Source of the DNA: Nitrospirota bacterium
GTDB lineage: Bacteria; Nitrospirota; Thermodesulfovibrionia; Thermodesulfovibrionales; Magnetobacteriaceae
Reading direction: 5' to 3'
DNA: 28,024 bases
Assembly: GCA_015233265.1 (NCBI GenBank)
Contig: JADFXZ010000002.1
Coordinates: 2,950-30,973 of the forward strand
Each line of letters begins with the position of its first letter. Positions within the stretch are counted from its first letter, which is position 1. This document shows positions 1-8,090 of the stretch, piece after piece. The notes below the pieces were generated by a model. The model saw only the letters and a program-made list of their open reading frames with translations, had not been told where the DNA came from and ran no database searches. Made by a program: the position numbers and the translations under genes.

Positions 1-1
1 C

Positions 2-112
2 ACCGCACAGATTGTCATTGCCCTCGGTGCGGGGGGGATTAACGCGATAAAGTGCTTTAAATGGAACCCTGCCTCAGAAGATTTCACTGAGTGCCGCCTG
101 AAGATTGACTAA
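2..112 (+). CDS. C-terminal end of an unidentified protein (cut by window edge)
   Basis: An open frame enters from the left edge and runs 36 codons to a TAA at 110-112. The tail reads TAQIVIALGAGGINAIK and ends CRLKID. I do not recognise a family. It includes a run of seven G at 31-37, so a frameshift there is possible. The call rests only on the open frame and its plausible amino-acid composition. It could equally be a chance frame. Confidence 0.35.
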   Translation, partial: TAQIVIALGAGGINAIKCFKWNPASEDFTECRLKID

Positions 113-430
113 ACGTATGTCCATCACAGTAAATTTATTCTCCATCAAGCACATGCCACAGAAGCAGAGTTTTTTTAACATACTTACGAACCGGACGTAC
201 TATGGTCTGCTCGAAATCCACCTCTTGTGCCTCAACATGATTTCGCTCGATTTGAAAATGTCTATGATTAATTGATTCTCCTTGTCCTAATTGTCGATTT
301 TTCTTCCAGAATAAATTCTAACGTGTGCAATAATGAAGCTCGATTGACCGAAATGGCGTTATTCTGTTAAATTATACAATGCGTGCTGGATCAAGTAATG
401 CTGAAGAGTTAATTAACGAGGGAGTGACCA
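113..430. other. Intergenic region, no confident gene
   Basis: This stretch of about 320 bases is A+T rich and has no supported gene. It contains the candidate promoter of the DUF262 fusion gene and its ribosome binding site, GAGGGAG at 418-424, six bases before the ATG. A minus-strand open frame without a start codon crosses about 150-320 but is not convincing. Confidence 0.6.
344..372 (+). promoter_or_regulatory. Candidate sigma-70 promoter for the DUF262 fusion gene
   Basis: TTGACC at 344-349 matches the -35 consensus in five of six bases. TTAAAT at 367-372 lies 17 bases further on and matches the -10 in four of six. The predicted leader would be about 50 bases. This is a sequence match only. 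Confidence 0.4.
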
Positions 431-2254
431 ATGAAATCGAACCCGAAGACACCGGTTATCCTGAAACATCTTTATGATCCCGATAAGATACGGGTAGACC
501 AGCAAACCACAAATCTCGGCTATCTTATTGAAATGTTATTCGAAGGTGAAATCGATTTGACGCCTGAATTTCAACGTTCCATGGATTTATGGGGACCACA
601 GCAAAAAAGCCAGTTAATAGAGTCTCTATTGCTGGGATTGCCGCTGCCCTCTTTCTATTTCAGCATAAATAGACTTACGAATAAATGGGTGATAGTTGAC
701 GGTTTGCAGAGATTTTGCACATTTAATGACTATATTATTAAAAACGAACTCAAACTTTCCGGGCTTGAATTTTTAAAGATATATGAAGGTAAAACATATG
801 GAGAGTTATCCAAGGCAGATAAACGAAAAATAAGCGGCACAAAGATAAACTTCTATGTAATAGAAAGGCAGTCCCCTTCCTATGTTAAATTCCTTATTTT
901 TAAACGAGTTAACACCGGCGGTTTAGTCCTAACCCCGCAGGAGATCAGACACGCGTTGAATCAGGGTATCCCATCAAAATTTATTGAGGAGTTAGCAGGA
1001 TTAGAGGAGTTTAAGCAGGCTACAGATTATATAATCCCTTCAAAACGCATGGAAGACAGGGACTTTGCTAACCGCTTCGTTGCCTTTTATCTTTTGGGTT
1101 ACGATGCTAACTATAAAGGTGAATTGGATAGTTTCCTTAATGATGGGATGGAGGCACTGTCAACAATAACAGAGGATGAACGTGCTAAAATCAAAGGAGC
1201 CTTAAAAGATGCAATATTTATGTTGGCTGAAACTGATGAGATAGCATTTAACATAAAACAAAAGGATAAAGACGATTTAAAATTCGTATTTGGAGCGGGT
1301 ATCGGCAGTGGCATTGATGTAGAATCACTAAAACAGGTGGTTGTTGATTATTTGAATAGAAAATCAATAGATACTGATATCAATTATATACCAGCAGTAC
1401 CTTTGTTATCATCTGTTGCGAGACCCGGCAGGGACTTCGCTACATTTCTCAAAAATAAAATAGATCCTTCCACTGATAAACCATTTAACACTGATTCAAG
1501 TATCTTTAATACTAATTTTCAATATATTAGCGCATTTCGCAATGGCCCTGCTATGTTTTATGAAAAAGATACCGCTTTAGTAGAGATTTTTAATCAGATG
1601 TCAAGAAAAGAAGGCCGCTGTGAGTTAGTGGCCCATTATCTTTATTACAATAAAAAGGAACAGGTTTCTGATAAATCCCTTACGAAAGATAAAGACGCTG
1701 ATCCAGGTCTCATATTTCAGGTGATAGAATGGCTACAGGAAATATGTCCGAACATAAATAATATTTATATTGACGAGGTTTCAGAAGACAGTTATAAAGT
1801 GCAGTACAGCTTTAGGCGGGGTGAGGGAGCACCCCAAACTGATAAGTTTAAGGCTCTGAATGTCGGGTTTGGGGTTTCTTATGTGCTTCCTATTATTGTG
1901 GCTGCCCTTCATACGCCTAAAGACGGCCTTGTGATGATTGAAAATCCTGAGTCACATATTCATCCTGCTGGACAGGCCAAACTCATGGAGTTGATCTGTA
2001 AGTCCGCAAAGGCCGGCGTTCAGTTCATCATCGAAACCCATAGCGACCATATCGTTAACGGCCTGTTAGTGGCGACAAAAAAAGGATTCATTAATCACGA
2101 TGAGTCAAGGGTATATTACTTCGATAGAAATGTCAGCACTCATGCTACGCAAGTTACTCAGTTGTCGGTATTGGAAGGAGGCATAATTCCGAACCCGCCG
2201 GAGTATTTTTTTGATCAAATGGATAAAGATATGATTACATTAACTGGTTTCTGA
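431..2254 (+). CDS. DUF262 domain fused to the C-terminal half of a DUF3696/AAA ATPase
   Basis: This 607-residue protein joins two families normally found as separate proteins. Residues about 28-270 are DUF262 (GmrSD N-terminal/ParB-like fold): PEFQRS at 45-50, VDGLQR at 89-94 (usually DGQQR) and RVNTGG at 159-164. Residues about 320-600 match the second half of SMC/ABC-like ATPases of the DUF3696 group: YISAFRNGP at 365-373, a signature-like stretch NVGFGVSYVLP at 477-487, Walker B region LVMIENPE at 500-507, an H-loop ETHSDH at 535-540, and the terminal FFDQ at 593-596. The N-terminal half of the ATPase, with its Walker A GxxGxGKS, is absent. The only glycine-rich segment (GAGIGSG, 288-294) has no lysine. 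The start ATG has a good ribosome binding site. DUF262 occurs in GmrSD type IV restriction and SspE, so a defence role is a reasonable guess but unproven. The gene is more A+T rich than the housekeeping genes downstream, suggesting transfer. The fusion could be a natural architecture or an in-frame deletion between two adjacent genes. Confidence 0.8.
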   Translation: MKSNPKTPVILKHLYDPDKIRVDQQTTNLGYLIEMLFEGEIDLTPEFQRSMDLWGPQQKSQLIESLLLGLPLPSFYFSINRLTNKWVIVDGLQRFCTFNDYIIKNELKLSGLEFLKIYEGKTYGELSKADKRKISGTKINFYVIERQSPSYVKFLIFKRVNTGGLVLTPQEIRHALNQGIPSKFIEELAGLEEFKQATDYIIPSKRMEDRDFANRFVAFYLLGYDANYKGELDSFLNDGMEALSTITEDERAKIKGALKDAIFMLAETDEIAFNIKQKDKDDLKFVFGAGIGSGIDVESLKQVVVDYLNRKSIDTDINYIPAVPLLSSVARPGRDFATFLKNKIDPSTDKPFNTDSSIFNTNFQYISAFRNGPAMFYEKDTALVEIFNQMSRKEGRCELVAHYLYYNKKEQVSDKSLTKDKDADPGLIFQVIEWLQEICPNINNIYIDEVSEDSYKVQYSFRRGEGAPQTDKFKALNVGFGVSYVLPIIVAALHTPKDGLVMIENPESHIHPAGQAKLMELICKSAKAGVQFIIETHSDHIVNGLLVATKKGFINHDESRVYYFDRNVSTHATQVTQLSVLEGGIIPNPPEYFFDQMDKDMITLTGF

Positions 2255-2276
2255 TAGTGGCACAAACTAATATTTA

Positions 2277-2807
2277 TTGCTTGCCGAGACTGACCCTTTG
2301 ACTTTACTTAGGAAGCTAATACGTGAAAGATTTGAAAGCTGGAGGGATGCAAAACAGCAATCATCAGATAAGGAATATAAGATATTTAAAAATTCAGTCA
2401 CCGTTAAAGATCATACATTTTGTGAGATGAGTCAACGGCAGGTGAATGTCCGTGAAATCAATTACGCTCTGCTTAATCATTATGCTTGTAATATTAACAC
2501 TGATTTAATTTCAGTTACCATTGATGGAGGCGTAACTGCTGAGTTTTTTAACCTGCGATGCAGCGGCTCATTTGAACTGTGGCTCAAAGATACTGTCATT
2601 CAGAAACGAAGGTTTAAGCATAATCCTAAGCATGATAACAAAGCTCGGGATAGCAGCTCATATGTATCTGATCTGAAATGCCCACCAGACGAAGCTCAGG
2701 CCTTGCTTAATACTGCAATTGGAGATTCTGGAAATAGGCTCTTCAATTATGATGAGAAGCGTAACAAGTATATTATTTTCATGGACGAGACACAGTGGTC
2801 AATGTGA
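2277..2807 (+). CDS. Small uncharacterised partner of the DUF262/DUF3696 gene, probable 5' frameshift
   Basis: The open frame from a TTG at 2277 gives 176 residues of unknown function. The only notable features are charged segments (RKLIRERFESW near the N terminus, KRRFKHNPKHDNK in the middle). No signal peptide or membrane segment is visible. It follows the fusion gene by 22 bases and was presumably co-transcribed with it. The TTG has no ribosome binding site and lies three codons after an in-frame TAA. A better start is GTG at 2257-2259, reading MAQTNIY in another frame. Adding one T at TATTGC (2275-2280) would join that start to LAETDPLT, so a one-base deletion or sequencing error is likely. 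If so, the gene is disrupted at codon 7-8. I associate this kind of short third gene with DUF262-DUF3696 neighbourhoods, but I cannot name its function. Confidence 0.6.
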   Translation: MLAETDPLTLLRKLIRERFESWRDAKQQSSDKEYKIFKNSVTVKDHTFCEMSQRQVNVREINYALLNHYACNINTDLISVTIDGGVTAEFFNLRCSGSFELWLKDTVIQKRRFKHNPKHDNKARDSSSYVSDLKCPPDEAQALLNTAIGDSGNRLFNYDEKRNKYIIFMDETQWSM

Positions 2808-2843
2808 AAAGCAATATCATGCCTATCATGCTGACCTAAACTC

Positions 2844-2865
2844 AACGGACGTTCCTCAGTCCGTT
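2844..2865 (+). other. Hairpin after the accessory operon
   Basis: AACGGAC at 2844-2850 pairs perfectly with GTCCGTT at 2859-2865 around an eight-base loop. A smaller palindrome, TAAGAA-CA-TTCTTA, starts at the end of the stem. There is no T tract, so a classical intrinsic terminator is not established. It could still mark the 3' end of the operon. Confidence 0.35.
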
Positions 2866-2883
2866 AAGAACATTCTTAGGAGT

Positions 2884-2994
2884 TGTAAATAAATAACCAT
2901 ATCATCCTTCGACAAGCGCAGGATGCCTGAAGTGGTAGGAATTATCCTGAGCCTGTCGAAGGATGACAACAAATGTCATGGTTATTTTGTTACA
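2884..2994. repeat. Palindromic, MITE-like intergenic repeat
   Basis: The outer arms AAATAACCAT (2891-2900) and ATGGTTATTT (2978-2987) are exact inverted repeats. The flanks TGTAA (2884-2888) and TTACA (2990-2994) extend the symmetry with small gaps. Inside are CATCCTTCGACA (2903-2914) and TGTCGAAGGATG (2954-2965), also inverted copies. GAGCCTGTCGAA recurs near 27778-27789, so this belongs to a dispersed family. No coding sequence is present. It lies between the accessory patch and glyQ. Confidence 0.7.
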
Positions 2995-2996
2995 GG

Positions 2997-3039
2997 CCCT
3001 TAAGCTGCGAGCTTAGGGTTGCCGCCGTTGGGGCAGCCC
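2997..3039 (+). other. Two overlapping hairpins upstream of glyQ
   Basis: CCCTTAAGCT (2997-3006) can pair with AGCTTAGGG (3010-3018) with one bulged T. GGGTTGCC (3016-3023) can pair with GGCAGCCC (3032-3039) with one G-U pair. Both stems use GGG at 3016-3018, so they exclude each other. They lie upstream of the best glyQ promoter and may simply be part of a repeat. Just downstream, CCAATATATCCAATATATCC (3048-3067) is a short tandem repeat. Confidence 0.4.
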
Positions 3040-3068
3040 TTACAAATCCAATATATCCAATATATCCG

Positions 3069-3098
3069 TTGACAAAACACCTGCACATTCTTTAAGAT
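3069..3098 (+). promoter_or_regulatory. Candidate sigma-70 promoter for glyQS
   Basis: TTGACA at 3069-3074 is a perfect -35. TAAGAT at 3093-3098, 18 bases later, matches the -10 in four of six bases. The leader to the glyQ ATG would be about 65 bases. I saw no T-box-like structure in it. Confidence 0.5.
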
Positions 3099-3170
3099 TC
3101 CCATGCGTGAGTGTTATGCTGGAAAAAATTGCGGGTTGTCTGTGATGGCGATACATAATATGGTGGAGAC

Positions 3171-4049
3171 ATGTATTTTCAAACATTGATAATGAAACTC
3201 AATGAGTTCTGGGCGTCTAAGGGATGCGTCCTCCTGCAGCCATATGATGTGGAGGTTGGGGCGGGGACGTTTCATCCGGCGACATTTTTTAGAGTCCTCG
3301 GGCCTGCCCACTGGAAGACCGCCTATGTTCAGCCCTCACGTAGACCGACTGACGGGCGCTACGGCGAAAATCCTAACCGCCTCCAGCACTACTACCAATA
3401 TCAGGTGATTCTAAAGCCATCGCCTCAGAATTCTCAGGAGGTCTATATCGAGAGCCTCAGGGCAATCGGCATTGACCCCACAAAACACGACATCCGATTC
3501 GTCGAGGACGACTGGGACTCCCCAACGCTTGGCGCATGGGGGCTGGGCTGGGAGGTCTGGCTTGACGGCATGGAAGTTACTCAGTTTACATATTTTCAGC
3601 AGGTCGGCGGGATTGATTTAAAACCTATTTCGCTTGAGCTTACCTACGGGCTTGAGCGCATTGCCATGTATCTGCAGGGGGTGGACAATGTCTATAACCT
3701 GCGCTGGAACGAGGCATTTCTCTACGGCGACATCCACAGGCAGGACGAGGTGGAGTGCTCGAAGTTTAACTTTGAACTGTCTGACGCGGCTATGCTCAGG
3801 CGGCATTTCGATGATTTTCACGGCCAGTCAAGCGCCCTTGTGAAGGCGGGGCTGACTCTTCCGGCCTACGAGTATTGTCTGAAGTGCTCACATGTGTTTA
3901 ATCTTCTGGATGCGCGCGGGGCTATTTCGGTAAATGAGCGGACGGGGTATATTGCGCGTGTGCGGGGGCTTGCCCGCCAGTGTGCCGAGGCGTACTTTGC
4001 AAAGTTATCTAATGACGGGGTGAATTCGCCCGAAGATGCTCAACAATGA
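3171..4049 (+). CDS. glyQ: Glycyl-tRNA synthetase alpha subunit
   Basis: This is the catalytic alpha subunit of the bacterial alpha2-beta2 glycyl-tRNA synthetase, which charges tRNA-Gly in the cytoplasm. The 292 residues cover the whole family. The N terminus carries FWASKGCVLLQPYD and VEVGAGTFHPATF (motifs that fix the start at this ATG), followed by QPSRRPTDGRYGENPNR, EDDWDSPTLGAWGLGWEVW and LELTYGLERIAMY. GGTGGAG lies just before the ATG. The stop codon overlaps the glyS start (ATGA), so the two subunits are translationally coupled in the usual order. Confidence 0.98.
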   Translation: MYFQTLIMKLNEFWASKGCVLLQPYDVEVGAGTFHPATFFRVLGPAHWKTAYVQPSRRPTDGRYGENPNRLQHYYQYQVILKPSPQNSQEVYIESLRAIGIDPTKHDIRFVEDDWDSPTLGAWGLGWEVWLDGMEVTQFTYFQQVGGIDLKPISLELTYGLERIAMYLQGVDNVYNLRWNEAFLYGDIHRQDEVECSKFNFELSDAAMLRRHFDDFHGQSSALVKAGLTLPAYEYCLKCSHVFNLLDARGAISVNERTGYIARVRGLARQCAEAYFAKLSNDGVNSPEDAQQ

Positions 4050-6127
4050 CAGATAATTCAACCACAATACAGCTCCTGCTTGAGATTGGGACAGAGGAAA
4101 TTCCGGCGGGGTTTGTCTCTGAGGGCGTCACGGCAATTTCTGAGCTGACTGAGAGGCAGCTCAAAGACGCGGCAATTGTATTTTCTGCGGTAACTGTATA
4201 TGCAACACCGCGGAGGATTGCCATTATAGTAGATGGCGTCAGGGAATTTCAGGACAGAAAGGTGAAAGAGGTCTTCGGGCCGCCTGTTGCTGCCGCCTAT
4301 GACAAAAATGGCAGTCCCACGAAGGCCGCCCTTGGGTTTGCGGCCACTCATTCAATTGACGTAGGGCAGCTGACCACTCAAACACGCGGCAAGGGGCAGT
4401 ATATAGTTGCCCGCATTGAGGACTCCGGCATGGCCGTTTCCGAGATCATTGACGGTGTGTTTGAGAAGATTATAGCAGCGATTCGTTTCCCAAAGATGAT
4501 GAGATGGGCGGCTCTCGATGTGAAATTTGCCCGCCCGATTTGCTGGATAACCGCCATGTGCGGGAGCATTCCCGTAACTTTGAAATACGGCGGGGTTGAA
4601 AGTGCGGCCGTCACATACGGCCACCGTTTCCTATCAGACGGGGCTATTACACTGCCCGACATTGCCCATTATTTGTCAGAATTGAGGTCAAAGCTCGTCA
4701 TTGCTGACCAAAACGAAAGAAAAGGGCTGATTAGAGGGCAGGCGGCTGAGATTGCCGCTGAGTTTGGCGCTTCTGCCGTCACGGACGAGGGCCTGCTTGA
4801 GACAGTGACATATCTGGTAGAGTACCCCGTGTGCATTGCGGCCAGTTTCCCAGAGGAATTCTTACAATTACCTGCGGAGCTGTTAGTCAGCGTTATGCGT
4901 GGTCATCAAAAATATTTTGCCCTTGAGCGTGACGGTCATTTAATCAACCAGTTCATAGTGGTAAGTAACACGCTTAAAGAAAATGAGGCTACGGTACGTG
5001 CCGGGGCGCAGCGTGTTATAAAGGCGCGCCTTGAGGACGCGAAATTCTATTACAGGCAAGACCTTGAGCTGACGCTGCATGAGCGCATTGAAAGCCTTAA
5101 GGGCATCACATTTCACGACAAGCTGGGCAGCCTCTATGACAAATCAAAGAGGCTTGAGGTGATTATCGATTATGTCTCCAAAGCGCTTTATAAACCCGAC
5201 GCTTCTGAATTAAACAGGTTTGTCCCAGCGGCCAGCCTTTCAAAGACCTCACTGGCAACCGGTGTTGTACGCGAATTTACTGAGTTGCAGGGCATCATGG
5301 GTAAGCACTATGCCTTAAAGAATGGTTACAATGAGGAAATCGCCGAAGCCCTAAACGAGCAGTACATGCCTACGCAGTCAGGCGGTGAGATTCCAAAAAC
5401 TAATGTGGGAACGGCGCTGAGCCTTGCAGATAAGCTGGATAACATCGTGTCATTTTTCAGCGTTGGCCTTATTCCAACCGGTTCAGAGGACCCATTCGCC
5501 CTTCGCCGCCAAGCGATAGGGCTTATCTCGATTTTAATTGAGAATAAAATTAATACCGTAACGATAAAAAAACTAATTGACCAGACAATTACTATATTAG
5601 GCAAAGACGCCGCCATTGCCGCCCCGATAGAGGTATTTTTCCGGTCACGCCTTGAGGCCATGTCTTTGGCGAGGGGCTTTGCTAACGACGAGGTTCAGGC
5701 GGCACTCGATGGTTTTATGGAGATAACGATGACAAATCTCCTAAATCGCCTCGATATGCTTACTGCGTTAAAACACAGCGAGGGCTGCAATGAATTTCTG
5801 CGTGCCTTTAAAAGAATTCAAAACATTGTCCCTGCCGCTATTACTGATGAGCCAAACCCAGCGCTTTTTGTCACGCCCGAAGAGACAGATCTCTTGCAAT
5901 TCGTGACGGATATAAAATATGATATAGCTGATTCTATTTCAAATGGGGATTATCAGCTGGCGTATGAAAAACTCAGTACGCTGATAACGCCAATAAACAG
6001 GTTTTTCGACAAGGTGCTGGTTATGGACAAGGACGAGCGGCAGAGGGCGAATAAATTGGCGCTTTTAAATGAAGTACACCGTTTGTCTATCAAATTGGCC
6101 GATGTGTCAAAGTTGCAGGAGAGATAG
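4046..6127 (+). CDS. glyS: Glycyl-tRNA synthetase beta subunit
   Basis: This is the beta subunit of the heterotetrameric glycyl-tRNA synthetase, which recognises and binds tRNA. The 693 residues match the usual length. Recognisable parts are LLLEIGTEEIPAGF near the N terminus, the VRGHQKYFA-type segment (here MRGHQKYFALE), RLEDAKFYYRQD and KLGSLYDKSKR in the middle, DPFALRRQA, and a C-terminal DALR-like anticodon-binding region ending FFDKVLVMDKDE and RLALL-type helices (here KLALLNEVHRL). It overlaps glyQ by four bases. No frameshift is apparent. Confidence 0.98.
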   Translation: MTDNSTTIQLLLEIGTEEIPAGFVSEGVTAISELTERQLKDAAIVFSAVTVYATPRRIAIIVDGVREFQDRKVKEVFGPPVAAAYDKNGSPTKAALGFAATHSIDVGQLTTQTRGKGQYIVARIEDSGMAVSEIIDGVFEKIIAAIRFPKMMRWAALDVKFARPICWITAMCGSIPVTLKYGGVESAAVTYGHRFLSDGAITLPDIAHYLSELRSKLVIADQNERKGLIRGQAAEIAAEFGASAVTDEGLLETVTYLVEYPVCIAASFPEEFLQLPAELLVSVMRGHQKYFALERDGHLINQFIVVSNTLKENEATVRAGAQRVIKARLEDAKFYYRQDLELTLHERIESLKGITFHDKLGSLYDKSKRLEVIIDYVSKALYKPDASELNRFVPAASLSKTSLATGVVREFTELQGIMGKHYALKNGYNEEIAEALNEQYMPTQSGGEIPKTNVGTALSLADKLDNIVSFFSVGLIPTGSEDPFALRRQAIGLISILIENKINTVTIKKLIDQTITILGKDAAIAAPIEVFFRSRLEAMSLARGFANDEVQAALDGFMEITMTNLLNRLDMLTALKHSEGCNEFLRAFKRIQNIVPAAITDEPNPALFVTPEETDLLQFVTDIKYDIADSISNGDYQLAYEKLSTLITPINRFFDKVLVMDKDERQRANKLALLNEVHRLSIKLADVSKLQER

Positions 6128-6153
6128 AACGTGAAGTGACGCGGTTTTTTTGC

Positions 6154-6181
6154 TTGACAAAAGCTAAAAAGCTATGATAAG
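6154..6181 (+). promoter_or_regulatory. Candidate promoter for gcvH-lpd
   Basis: TTGACA at 6154-6159 is a perfect -35. GATAAG at 6176-6181, 16 bases later, gives a four-of-six -10. The T7 tract just before it (6145-6151) might belong to a weak glyS terminator, but its stem is poor. Confidence 0.4.
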
Positions 6182-6234
6182 AAACCAGAGGACTGATAGC
6201 CTGTGTATAACAGGTAATAAAAGGAGGGGTACAA

Positions 6235-6621
6235 ATGAATCCAGATGAACTTCGCTATCATAAAGAGCACACATGGGTAAGCATATCAGGGAAGAAGGCA
6301 ACTATAGGAATAACAGATTATGCGCAGGACGCACTTGGCGATATAGTGTACATAGACATCCCCGAAGTCGACGCTGAGGTTGAGGCCAATGTCGAGATGT
6401 CAGAAATTGAATCCACAAAGGCCACGTCCTCGGTAATCTCCCCGCTAAGCGGCACGATACTAAGCGTAAACGAGGATTTGGAGGACTCACCTGAGATAAT
6501 AAACGAAGACCCATACGGCAAGGGCTGGATAGCGGTAATAGAAATCTCAGACGACTCGGAGCTGGATGACCTGATGGACGCCTCCGACTACGATAAGTTC
6601 ATAGAAGAGGAAGCGGGATGA
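6235..6621 (+). CDS. gcvH: Glycine cleavage system H protein (lipoyl carrier)
   Basis: This is a lipoate-bearing carrier that shuttles the aminomethyl group between the P and T proteins of the glycine cleavage complex and is reoxidised by dihydrolipoyl dehydrogenase. The 128 residues are of normal length. Visible are RYHKEHTWVS at the start, GITDYAQDALGDIV, and the lipoylation site SEIESTKATSSV with the lysine at residue 62, followed by SPLSG. A strong AAGGAGGG (6221-6228) supports the start. Its stop overlaps the lpd start (ATGA). No gcvT or gcvP lies in the window, so it may serve glycine cleavage or a reversed glycine pathway encoded elsewhere. A specialised GcvH-like carrier, as in sulfur metabolism, is less likely but not excluded. 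Confidence 0.93.
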   Translation: MNPDELRYHKEHTWVSISGKKATIGITDYAQDALGDIVYIDIPEVDAEVEANVEMSEIESTKATSSVISPLSGTILSVNEDLEDSPEIINEDPYGKGWIAVIEISDDSELDDLMDASDYDKFIEEEAG

Positions 6622-8003
6622 AAATAATAATACTTGGCTCCGGCCCAGGCGGCTATGTAGCCGCCCTGAAAGCGGCGCAGATGGGGGCTGAGGTCACTGT
6701 AGTAGAGGAAAAAGAGGTTGGCGGGACGTGTCTTAACGAGGGCTGCATTCCAACAAAGACCCTTGTGGCCTCAGCCGAGGCGTATGCTAAGGCAAAAGAC
6801 CTCGCCTCATTCGGAATTGACTTCACGGGGGAGATAAAACCTAACGCTCAGAAGATACTTGACCGTAAGAACTCCGTCATAGCAACCCAGGTCAAGGGCA
6901 TCAGGGGGTTGTTTAAGAGCTGGGGCGTTACGCTCAAAGATGGCAAGGGGAGTTTTGTATCTGAAAAAGAGATTAAATTAATCCCAAAAAACGGCCCCGA
7001 AGAGACCCTGACAGCAGATAAGTTTATCATTGCCACAGGCTCACGCCCGGCATCAATACCGGCGTTTCCATTCGATGGAAATCGTATTATATCGAGCACC
7101 GAGGCCCTTGACATGCGGGAAATCCCGGACTCAATGCTGATAATCGGAGCAGGAGTGATGGGATGTGAGTTTGGTTGCATATATCGTGAGTTTGGCACAG
7201 AAGTTACCTTAATTGAGCTTATGCCGCGGGCGCTGTCCACAGAAGACCCTGAGATTTCACAAATCATAGAGCGTGAACTCAAGAAAAAGAAGATAAAGCT
7301 GCACTTAGGCGTTAAGGTGGAGAAGGTGACGACCAATGACACGGGCGTAGTTGCCCATTTATCAGGCGGCAAGGAGTTATACGCCTCAAAGATGCTTGTA
7401 ACCATTGGAAGGGCCTTTAATACTAACGGGATAGGCATTGAGCACACCGGCGTAGAGATGGACAAACGCGGGGCAATCATTGTAAACGAGTTGATGGAGA
7501 CATCAAACGAGGACATTTACGCAATTGGCGACGTCACTGGCGGGATGTTGCTGGCGCATGTTGCCTCAAAGCAGGGCATATGTGCGGTTAGTAACATTAT
7601 GGGTCATTATGAGAAGATGGACTATAGCGTCATACCGGCGGGGATATTCACGCACCCTGAGATAGCCTCAGTTGGACTCAGAGAGCATCAGCTGCAAGAG
7701 CGAGGCGCTCAATATAAGGTTGGGCGTTTTCAGTACCGCGGCCTGGGTAAGGCACACGCCATGGGTGAAATCTCCGGACTGTTTAAGGTAATTGCTGACA
7801 GCCAAAGCAATAAGATACTGGGGGTTCACATAATCGGGCACAATGCCTCGGACATCATACACGAGGCCGCAGTGGCAATGAAGGCAGGACTCACGGCAGA
7901 GGCACTGGCTGAGACCATTCATGCCCATCCAACCCTTTCAGAGGGCCTGATGGAAGCGGCGGAAGACGTCATGGGGCACGCGATTCATGCGCCAAAACCA
8001 TAG
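6618..8003 (+). CDS. lpdA: Dihydrolipoyl dehydrogenase (E3/L protein)
   Basis: This FAD- and NAD-dependent disulfide oxidoreductase reoxidises dihydrolipoyl groups, here most likely on the adjacent H protein. The 461 residues are full length. The N-terminal FAD dinucleotide fold is GSGPGGYVAALKAA. The redox disulfide motif is GGTCLNEGCIPTK (CX4C). A second fold, IIGAGVMGCEFG, binds NAD. IYAIGDVTGGMLLAHVA contacts FAD. The catalytic C-terminal motif is HAHPTLSEG. No fused lipoyl domain is present. It overlaps gcvH by four bases. The pairing suggests a dedicated L protein rather than one for pyruvate dehydrogenase, though sharing is common. Confidence 0.95.
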   Translation: MKIIILGSGPGGYVAALKAAQMGAEVTVVEEKEVGGTCLNEGCIPTKTLVASAEAYAKAKDLASFGIDFTGEIKPNAQKILDRKNSVIATQVKGIRGLFKSWGVTLKDGKGSFVSEKEIKLIPKNGPEETLTADKFIIATGSRPASIPAFPFDGNRIISSTEALDMREIPDSMLIIGAGVMGCEFGCIYREFGTEVTLIELMPRALSTEDPEISQIIERELKKKKIKLHLGVKVEKVTTNDTGVVAHLSGGKELYASKMLVTIGRAFNTNGIGIEHTGVEMDKRGAIIVNELMETSNEDIYAIGDVTGGMLLAHVASKQGICAVSNIMGHYEKMDYSVIPAGIFTHPEIASVGLREHQLQERGAQYKVGRFQYRGLGKAHAMGEISGLFKVIADSQSNKILGVHIIGHNASDIIHEAAVAMKAGLTAEALAETIHAHPTLSEGLMEAAEDVMGHAIHAPKP

Positions 8004-8027
8004 GCAAAAAATCAAGATGATAACACA

Positions 8028-8043
8028 CCGGCTGGTGAGCCGG
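8028..8043 (+). other. Small GC hairpin between lpd and eno
   Basis: CCGGCT at 8028-8033 pairs with AGCCGG at 8038-8043 around a GGTG loop. No T tract follows. It could be a processing or stability element in the 87-base gap. A strong eno ribosome binding site, AGGAGGAG (8078-8085), lies further on. Confidence 0.35.
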
Positions 8044-8090
8044 AAGTTATAAAATTTTAGAAACATCACTTTAGAACAGGAGGAGAGCAT

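Noticed and set aside
150..320. Minus-strand frame (…NHRHFQIERNHVEAQ…) upstream of the DUF262 gene
   Set aside because: No start codon, preceded by a stop, and the wording resembles antisense translations often misannotated as proteins; no family could be supported.
431..2254. Glycine-rich GAGIGSG (residues 288-294) as a Walker A motif
   Set aside because: It lacks the essential Lys and Ser/Thr and lies at the fusion junction, so the resemblance is probably chance.
6130..6151. Intrinsic terminator after glyS
   Set aside because: There is a T7 tract, but only about three base pairs of stem precede it.
6848..7516. Long minus-strand open frame of 222 codons
   Set aside because: It lies entirely opposite lpdA, whose motifs are unmistakable; serine-rich, low-information translation typical of an antisense shadow.
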